Shown here: in pieces, positions 58,767 to 64,000 of the stretch
How the letters are laid out: the number at the start of each line of letters is the position of its first letter
How positions within the stretch are numbered: the stretch's first letter is position 1
Source: an uncultured Ilumatobacter sp.
GTDB lineage: Bacteria > Actinomycetota > Acidimicrobiia > Acidimicrobiales > Ilumatobacteraceae
Reading direction: 5' to 3'
Assembly (NCBI GenBank): GCA_937905835.1
Contig: CALCXK010000016.1
Location: 28,961 to 92,960, forward strand
DNA length: 64,000 bases
Translations under genes and position numbers: made by a program
Notes under the pieces: generated by a model
What the model was told of the DNA's origin: nothing
The model's database searches: none
The model's input: the letters and a program-made list of their open reading frames with translations, nothing else

Positions 58767-60122
58767 TCAGGTGAAATCTTGGACGAGTTCGGCGACCCGG
58801 AATGCCAGGTCGACGCCTTGTCGAGCGTTCAGGCGCGGGTCGCAAATGGTTTCGTAGCGGCCGCCCAGGTCGGCATCAACCAGTTCGTCGCCGCCGCCAA
58901 GGCACTCGGTGACGTTTTCGCCGGTCAGCTCGACGTGGATGCCGCCGGGCCAGGTGCCTTCGGCGCGGTGGGCACGAACAAAGCCGCTGATTTCGCGGAC
59001 GATGTCATCGAAGTGGCGGGTTTTCCGACCGCTCGGAGCGGTAAAGGTGTTGCCATGCATCGGATCGCATGCCCAGACGACGGGGTGACCGGCATCAGAG
59101 ATGGCATGAAGTAATGGCCGCAGGCCTTCTTCGATGTTGTCGGCGCCCATCCGGGTGATCAGCGTGAGGCGACCGGGGATGCGCGACGGGTTGAGGATCT
59201 CGCACAGTTCGATGAGCTCGTCACCGGTCATCGTCGGGCCGACCTTGCAACCAATGGGGTTGCCGACGCCGCGCAGAAACTCGACGTGTGCGCCGTCGAG
59301 TTCGCGGGTCCGTTCGCCGATCCAGAGCATGTGGGCGGAGCAGTCGTACCAGTCGCCGGTGATCGAGTCCCGACGGGTGAGGGATTCTTCGTAGCCGAGG
59401 ATCAGCGCTTCATGGGACGTGTAGACATCGACTTCGCTGAGGTTCGAGTTGGCCTCCGTTTCGATGCCGCATGCGCGCATGAAGCTGAGCGCACGATCGA
59501 TCTCGCGAGCGAGCTTGTCGTAGCGCTCTCCTTCGGGGCTTGACGCCACGAACTCTTGGTTCCACGAGTGCACACGGTTTAAGTCGGCGAAGCCGCCCTT
59601 GGTGAACGCACGCAGCAGGTTCAGCGTTGAGGCCGACTGATGGTAAGCCTGGATCAGACGTTCAGGATTGGGGGTGCGAGCTGCTTCCGTGGCGGTGGCA
59701 TCGTTGACGATGTGGCCACGGAACGACGGGATCTCGAGGTCGCCGACCTGCTCGGTGTCGGACGAGCGCGGCTTGGCGAACTGACCGGCTATCCGGCCGA
59801 CCTTCACGACCGGGACGCCGACCGAGTAGGTGAGCACGACGGCCATCTGCAAGATGACCTTGAGCTTCTCGCGGAGGTTGTCGGCCGAGAACTCTTCGAA
59901 GCTCTCGGCGCAGTCGCCTGCCTGGAGGAGGAACGCATTGCCGGCCGCAACCTGTGCGAGCTCGGCCTGCAACGAACGGGCTTCGCCTGCAAACACGAGC
60001 GGCGGCATCGTCGAGATCTGTTTCAGCGAGGAGTCGAGTGCGCCCAGATCAGGCCATGACGGCTGTTGCTTGGCAGTGCGGTCTTGCCACGATTGCGGCG
60101 TCCACGTTCCCTGGGGTTCCAT
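58767..60122 (-). CDS. aroG: 3-deoxy-D-arabino-heptulosonate 7-phosphate synthase, class II
   Basis: First enzyme of the shikimate pathway (PEP + erythrose-4-P). Class II signature: TWTPQSWQDRTAKQQPSWPD, FLLQAGDCAESFEEF, VVKVGRIAGQFAKPRSSDTE, LWIGERTRELDGAHVEFLRG, NPIGCKVGPTM and WACDPMHGNT. 451 aa. In Actinobacteria this enzyme binds a small AroQ chorismate mutase; one is encoded at 35245. Leaderless-type promoter upstream. Confidence 0.96.
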   Translation of the reverse strand: MEPQGTWTPQSWQDRTAKQQPSWPDLGALDSSLKQISTMPPLVFAGEARSLQAELAQVAAGNAFLLQAGDCAESFEEFSADNLREKLKVILQMAVVLTYSVGVPVVKVGRIAGQFAKPRSSDTEQVGDLEIPSFRGHIVNDATATEAARTPNPERLIQAYHQSASTLNLLRAFTKGGFADLNRVHSWNQEFVASSPEGERYDKLAREIDRALSFMRACGIETEANSNLSEVDVYTSHEALILGYEESLTRRDSITGDWYDCSAHMLWIGERTRELDGAHVEFLRGVGNPIGCKVGPTMTGDELIELCEILNPSRIPGRLTLITRMGADNIEEGLRPLLHAISDAGHPVVWACDPMHGNTFTAPSGRKTRHFDDIVREISGFVRAHRAEGTWPGGIHVELTGENVTECLGGGDELVDADLGGRYETICDPRLNARQGVDLAFRVAELVQDFT

Positions 60123-60128
60123 CAGGTC

Positions 60129-60134
60129 AGGCTA
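60129..60134 (-). promoter_or_regulatory. -10-like TAGCCT before DAHP synthase
   Basis: On the minus strand TAGCCT ends six bases before ATG 60122. Confidence 0.5.
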
Positions 60135-60302
60135 TCGACGCACTTCTGCTTGGCACTGCTTGGGTTTTTCGACGTTGCTGAGACTGGGGCGGACCCGGCC
60201 CCAGTTCTCTATTTCAACAGTTGGAGATCAGATCGTTCGAGGGTCAGGCGCACCACGACGGCGTTGAGGAGTTCTCGCAACGCCGCTATCGGGCGATCTG
60301 GC

Positions 60303-61130
60303 TCAGACCGCCAAAATGCGTTCGGCGTCGTCGCGTAGGCCAGCGACTGCGCGGCTGACGAGGCGACGAGCTGCTTCGGCGGTAACACCAAGCTGCTCGC
60401 CAACTTCGCGGAAGCTCTTGCGCTCGCCGTCGACGAGGCCGAAACGAGCCTCAACAGCGAAACGGGCGCGAGCGTCGAGTGTGTGCAGCAGTTCGTCGAG
60501 CAGTTCGCTGTCGACGAGCGTCATCACGTGATCTTCCGGTGTGCCATCGCCGTTGGCCATCAGGTCACCGAGAGTGGCATCACCATCGTCGCCAACGGTC
60601 TTGTCGAGGCTGACCGGGGTGGTCAGGCGATGCAGCTCGGCGTTGGTCTGGTCGAGGGTCTCACCGTCTCCCGATGCCTGGCGCAGGGCTGCCCGGAGGC
60701 TGGCCGAACGGTCGCCCGGGATGCGGATGAGGCTGGCCTTCTGGTCGAGGGCGCGGCCGATGGCTTGGCGGATCCAGAACGTGGCGTATGTGGAGAATTT
60801 GAAACCACGACGCCAGTCGAACTTGTCGACGGCGTGCTCGAGGCCCAGGTTGCCCTCCTGGATGAGGTCGAGAAGATCCATGCCCTGAGGCAGGGGATAA
60901 CGACGAGCAATCGAGACAACCAGTCGGAGGTTGGAGCGGATGAACCGATCTTTCGCTTTGGCGGCTTCGCGCACCTGGCGCTTCAGTGCAACGCCCTTCT
61001 TGCCTGCCTCGAGCTGTTCGGCAGCTTCGCGACCAGACTCGATGACGCGAGAGAGTTCGCGCTCGTCTTCGGCGGTGAGTAGTGCCACTTTGCCGATGTC
61101 GTTCAAGTAGAGGCCAATTGAATCATTCAT
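60303..61130 (-). CDS. Group 2 sigma-70 family factor
   Basis: Primary-like sigma factor (SigB/HrdB-related). Region 1.2 DSIGLYLNDIGKVALLTAED, region 2 FIRSNLRLVVSIARRYPLPQ, MDLLDLIQEGNLGLEHAVDK and FSTYATFWIRQAIGRAL, region 3 and a region 4 ending VTAEAARRLVSRAVAGLRDD. At 275 aa it lacks the long acidic N-terminus of RpoD. The 283-base upstream region contains a TGTGTC-GCGA-GACACA palindrome (61175-61190). Confidence 0.9.
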   Translation of the reverse strand: MNDSIGLYLNDIGKVALLTAEDERELSRVIESGREAAEQLEAGKKGVALKRQVREAAKAKDRFIRSNLRLVVSIARRYPLPQGMDLLDLIQEGNLGLEHAVDKFDWRRGFKFSTYATFWIRQAIGRALDQKASLIRIPGDRSASLRAALRQASGDGETLDQTNAELHRLTTPVSLDKTVGDDGDATLGDLMANGDGTPEDHVMTLVDSELLDELLHTLDARARFAVEARFGLVDGERKSFREVGEQLGVTAEAARRLVSRAVAGLRDDAERILAV

Positions 61131-61174
61131 ATGAGGTACAACCGTTCAAGTTTCTGGTGGATTCCGATGTTCGA

Positions 61175-61190
61175 TGTGTCGCGAGACACA
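61175..61190. promoter_or_regulatory. Palindrome upstream of the group 2 sigma gene
   Basis: TGTGTCGCGAGACACA is a perfect palindrome about 45 bases upstream of the sigma-factor ATG, placed where an operator could act. No known consensus matched. Confidence 0.35.
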
Positions 61191-61399
61191 ACACGACAGC
61201 CGGCCTGATACGGGACTTCGTCTGCAGCTCGAAGCTGCTCTGTTGAAGTGATCGGAGCGACGGATGTCGTACGAGACGGGTTTCTGTTGGAAATCAGACT
61301 CAAACATCGAAACGGGGGGTATATGGGGGAACGTCTCACTGTAACAGACGTGTCAACCCCTGACGAACCGGGTATCGAGTGATTCGCCCTGGGACAGCG

Positions 61400-61405
61400 T
61401 ACTCT
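61400..61405 (+). promoter_or_regulatory. -10-like TACTCT deciding the nadD start
   Basis: TACTCT overlaps the in-frame TTG at 61405 and ends eight bases before GTG 61414, which is therefore preferred. Confidence 0.5.
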
Positions 61406-61413
61406 TGGCAATC

Positions 61414-62040
61414 GTGTCCGCAGGAATGCCCCCACTCGGCGCGAGTCCATCGTCGACCCGTCTGGGGTTGTTCGGCGGCACATTTGACCCGCCGCACGTC
61501 GGTCACCTTGTCACTGCGGTCAATGTGCTGCATGCGTTGCAACTCGATCGGGTCATCTTGATGGTGAACAACGTGCCGTGGCAGAAGGAAGGCACTCGGC
61601 GGATTACTCCGGCGGCTGACCGCCTTGCAATGGTTGTCGCTGCTGTTGAAGACGTTTCCGGCTTGGTGGCAGGACGCACCGAGATCGACCACGGTGGGAG
61701 TAGCTACACGGCGGACACGTTGCAGGCGCTCCGTGTCGAGCATCCGAATGCAGAGTTGTTCACCATCGTCGGCGACGACGCGGCTGCCGGTCTTCGCAGT
61801 TGGACGCGTTACGACGAGGTACTGGCATCGTCACATCTTGTGGTGGTCGATCGTCCGGGTGACCCAGTCGATCTGTCCGACGACATCGATTGGATTCGTG
61901 TCGAAGTGCCACGTCTCGAAGTATCGAGTACCGACCTTCGACGCCGGTTTAGCGACGGCCGACCGCTTGACTACCTGGTGACCGAACCGGTGCTTGATGT
62001 GATCGAGCAGCGCGGGCTGTATTTGGGAGCCGGCGAATGA
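61414..62040 (+). CDS. nadD: Nicotinate-nucleotide adenylyltransferase
   Basis: Forms deamido-NAD from NaMN and ATP. RLGLFGGTFDPPHVGHLVTA contains the (H/T)xGH nucleotidyl-transferase site; SSTDLRRRFSDGRPLDYLV is the second conserved block. 208 aa from GTG 61414; ATG 61426 is another in-frame start. The 3' end overlaps the LCP-like gene by four bases (ATGA). nadD, LCP-like gene and rsfS form one operon. Confidence 0.93.
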   Translation: MSAGMPPLGASPSSTRLGLFGGTFDPPHVGHLVTAVNVLHALQLDRVILMVNNVPWQKEGTRRITPAADRLAMVVAAVEDVSGLVAGRTEIDHGGSSYTADTLQALRVEHPNAELFTIVGDDAAAGLRSWTRYDEVLASSHLVVVDRPGDPVDLSDDIDWIRVEVPRLEVSSTDLRRRFSDGRPLDYLVTEPVLDVIEQRGLYLGAGE

Positions 62041-63431
62041 CCGCCAGCGTTGCCCGCCGCCGTCAGCGGACCGTGGCCGGCGCTGCCGTCGCTTTTGTTT
62101 TCGTGTTGTTTGCTGCGGGGTTGACGTTGGTGGGTGCGACGACGGTTGCCAACTCGACCGAGGGTCAAGCGGTGCAAAGCGAAGTGCGTCCAGTTGTCTC
62201 GTTGCCGCAGACCGACAACGCCGCACTGGCGGTCGTCGACGACGACAATCGGCTGACGGCGTTGATTGTCGCCACGGTGTTGCCAGGCGGCGAGGGCGGC
62301 AGCATTGTCACCGTTCCGGTCGACGCTGACGCCAGCAGCGGCCTCGGCAACGAACGTCGACCGCTTGCTGGTCTGCTCGATCCCGCTGATCCCGAAGGAT
62401 TCTTCCAGGCGGTTGAGGGCACTCTGTCAATCGCGTTGCAGTTCGGTGAGATCGTTGGTGCTGACCGGCTTGCCGAGTTGATCGAACCGGTCACACCAGC
62501 TTCGGCCGACCTTCCCTTCGTTCCGTCCCCTGCCCAAGTTGTCGAGCCGGGGCCTGCGGCGACCGAGCCCGATGCCGGTAGCGGAGAAGATCCTGACGCG
62601 GGCGACGTTGCGGAGTCAACCATCACGACCGGGGTTGTGGGCGATGATCTCGAGAAGGCCAACGAGCTTGCGGATCTGCTGCAGTCGACCAACTTCGACG
62701 TCACCGCAGTGGTCGACGTGCTGAGGAGCATGCCCTTCCCAGGAACAAATGCCGATCGGCAGACGAATGATGTCGCCATGTGGTCGGCGCTGGCATCAGC
62801 AGCGCCGGTCGATGCTGCTGTCGACGTTGTCGTCGACGAGTTTGGCACACCGGTGACGGCGTCGACGATCGACGAAGTCTTTGCTCGTCTGTGGCAGGGG
62901 CCGGTGCAGGTCCGGGATTTGGCTGTGATGTCTGCACAGTCGTCGACCGATGGGAACGGGGCCGACGTGTCCGTCCTCGATCGCTTCGATTCGCTGCTCG
63001 TCTTCGCTCAGGTTTCGCCGGCGCGAGTTTCGACCCCGAACGAGGGTCTGGTATTCCGCGTTGAGGTGCCGATCACCGATGCCCAGTTTGGTGTCGAACG
63101 CAGTCCGTTCGCGAACCGCTCCGACGTGGCCCGCTGGGCTGTTGGACAATTGCTTTTCCTCCGAGCGAACGTTGCGTCGGTCGATGTGGCGCCGAATCCG
63201 GAGGGTGCACCAACCAAGAGTCGTGTCGAGGTTGCTGACAAACAATTTGTTGCCGACCTGCAGAAGTCCTTGGGCTCGGTGTTCGGTGATGCCGAGTTCG
63301 TGGTGTCTGACGATTTGATCGATGGCGTCGACGTCGTCATGACGATCGGCACTGGCTACTTCGACGCCTTCAACGGAGTTGCTGATGCATTGACTGATGG
63401 TGACGCCGATACCGTCGACGGCGATGGCTGA
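62037..63431 (+). CDS. LCP/LytR-like membrane protein, probably catalytically degenerate
   Basis: One N-terminal span (VAGAAVAFVFVLFAAGLTLV), then a region resembling an LCP core (NAALAVVDDDNRLTALIVAT, GGSIVTVPVD, FFQAVEGTLSIALQFGEIVG), a second similar half and a LytR_C-like end (VASVDVAPNPEGA... VVMTIGTGY). The segment where LCP enzymes carry their catalytic PRD/Arg reads VPVDADA, so phosphotransferase activity is doubtful. 464 aa. LCP genes often lie between nadD and rsfS in Actinobacteria, which supports the assignment. Confidence 0.6.
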   Translation: MTASVARRRQRTVAGAAVAFVFVLFAAGLTLVGATTVANSTEGQAVQSEVRPVVSLPQTDNAALAVVDDDNRLTALIVATVLPGGEGGSIVTVPVDADASSGLGNERRPLAGLLDPADPEGFFQAVEGTLSIALQFGEIVGADRLAELIEPVTPASADLPFVPSPAQVVEPGPAATEPDAGSGEDPDAGDVAESTITTGVVGDDLEKANELADLLQSTNFDVTAVVDVLRSMPFPGTNADRQTNDVAMWSALASAAPVDAAVDVVVDEFGTPVTASTIDEVFARLWQGPVQVRDLAVMSAQSSTDGNGADVSVLDRFDSLLVFAQVSPARVSTPNEGLVFRVEVPITDAQFGVERSPFANRSDVARWAVGQLLFLRANVASVDVAPNPEGAPTKSRVEVADKQFVADLQKSLGSVFGDAEFVVSDDLIDGVDVVMTIGTGYFDAFNGVADALTDGDADTVDGDG

Positions 63432-63810
63432 CAAGACCCCCAACGCCGAACAGGCAAACGATGATGCCGACGTCACGCTCGCGTTACTGGCAGCACGAAC
63501 CGCTGACGCAAAAAAGGGCACGGACATCATTGTCCTTGAGGTCGGTGAGGTACTGGCGATCGCTGGCTACTTCGTGGTGTGTAGCGCATCGAACCCGCGG
63601 CTCGTCCGCTCGATTGCTGACGACATCGAACGTGCGGTCAAGCAGGAGCTGGGGCGCCCGCCGGTGCGGCAAGAGGGCCGTGCCGAGCAGCAATGGATCT
63701 TGATCGACTACGGCGATGTCATTGTTCACGTCTTCCATGAGGAGCAGCGCGAGTTTTACGAGATCGAACGGCTATATCTCGACGTGCCGAGGATCGATTG
63801 GGCCGTCTGA
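63424..63810 (+). CDS. rsfS: Ribosome silencing factor RsfS
   Basis: Binds L14 and blocks subunit joining when nutrients are short. DIIVLEVGEVLAIAGYFVVC, SASNPRLVRSIADDIERAVK, QQWILIDYGDVIVHVFHEEQ and REFYEIERLYLDVP are the family blocks. 128 aa from ATG 63424, which overlaps the preceding stop by eight bases; a longer frame starts at 63397. Last gene of the nadD operon. Confidence 0.94.
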   Translation: MADKTPNAEQANDDADVTLALLAARTADAKKGTDIIVLEVGEVLAIAGYFVVCSASNPRLVRSIADDIERAVKQELGRPPVRQEGRAEQQWILIDYGDVIVHVFHEEQREFYEIERLYLDVPRIDWAV

Positions 63811-63892
63811 TCTGTAGATGCAACGCTGAGTGTCTCACACTGCGTTGTATCTCCGAATCGTGCCGCTACCGTCACCCGCCGCAAAACATTGC

Positions 63893-63965
63893 GGGGCTTT
63901 AGCTCAGTTGGTAGAGCGCTTCCATGGCATGGAAGAGGTCAGGGGTTCAATTCCCCTAAGCTCCA
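63893..63965 (+). tRNA. tRNA-Ala (GGC)
   Basis: Acceptor GGGGCTT/AAGCTCC (one G-U), D stem GCTC/GAGC, anticodon arm CTTCC-ATGGCAT-GGAAG with anticodon GGC, T arm AGGGG-TTCAATT-CCCCT, discriminator A. CCA is not encoded. TACCGT at 63867-63872 is a candidate -10. Confidence 0.97.
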
Positions 63966-63967
63966 CG

Positions 63968-64000
63968 AAGAACCCCCAGGTCCACGCCCGGGGGTTCTTT
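63968..64000 (+). terminator. Rho-independent terminator after tRNA-Ala
   Basis: AAGAACCCCC (63968-63977) pairs with GGGGGTTCTT (63990-63999); the T-tract runs into the window edge. Confidence 0.8.

Noticed and set aside
1..64000. CRISPR arrays, transposases, integrases, prophage genes or a biosynthetic cluster
   Set aside because: No regularly spaced repeats, terminal inverted repeats with transposase, or phage structural genes were seen; the tRNA genes are not followed by an integrase.

Overview
The window is a dense, high-GC stretch of ordinary bacterial chromosome. Gene content and order point to an actinobacterium, most likely of the Acidimicrobiia (Ilumatobacter-like); that class assignment is inference. 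Supporting signs are the acpP-rnc-mutM-smc-ftsY-ffh-rpsP-khpA-rimM-trmD-rplS-yraN run, the lexA / LysM / nrdR block, Actinobacteria-type LexA operators (CGAAC-N4-GTTCG), an RskA-type anti-sigma factor, fused KorA with KorB, and a class II DAHP synthase. No prophage, insertion sequence, integrase or CRISPR array is visible.

Layout: 1-11000 holds lipid carrier, RNA processing, chromosome condensation, SRP targeting and ribosome/tRNA maturation genes. 11100-20430 holds a 36-residue membrane microprotein, a SulP transporter, an exported protein and an AddB/AddA-like recombination helicase-nuclease operon. 20433-20961 is the decayed relic of a GHMP kinase. 21000-30420 is a mixed region: GNAT, rpe, a TrmA-family RNA methyltransferase coupled to an ECF sigma/anti-sigma pair, psuG, two tandem flavodoxin-fold oxidoreductases, a TSUP permease, a DUF2889 protein whose 3' end runs into tRNA-His, and tRNA-Lys. 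30670-43030 contains recA with a perfect SOS operator, an amidohydrolase, the miaB-chorismate mutase-miaA-dapF-hflX-aminotransferase run, and the lexA/LysM/nrdR block. 43094-64000 contains a molybdopterin oxidoreductase, a UvrD2-like helicase with its own LexA-like box, hemolysin III, a CDP-alcohol phosphatidyltransferase, korAB, tdk, a P450, a PIG-L hydrolase, a beta-lactamase-like protein, DAHP synthase, a group 2 sigma factor, nadD, an LCP-like protein, rsfS and tRNA-Ala.

How the genes work together: three themes recur. Translation quality and tRNA modification (rimM, trmD, miaA, miaB, TrmA family, hflX, rsfS, khpA). DNA repair and its SOS control (mutM, recA, lexA, the SOS-type LysM division inhibitor, AddAB-like enzyme, UvrD2-like helicase). 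Cell-wall and aromatic precursor supply (dapF, a DapC-like aminotransferase, chorismate mutase, DAHP synthase).

The strongest window-wide signal is regulatory. At least 20 start codons on both strands lie 6-9 bases after a TANNNT hexamer and most lack a Shine-Dalgarno sequence, which indicates widespread leaderless transcription and resolves several start codons (ffh, addB-like, psuG, nadD). Other notable observations are a miaA gene with no ATG/GTG/TTG start that can include its P-loop (CTG proposed), mini-ORFs that bridge rimM-trmD and dapF-hflX through overlapping stop/start codons, the multi-lesion GHMP kinase relic, and a perfect 14-bp inverted repeat upstream of korA. I did not find a clearly novel multi-gene system such as a defence island or biosynthetic cluster.
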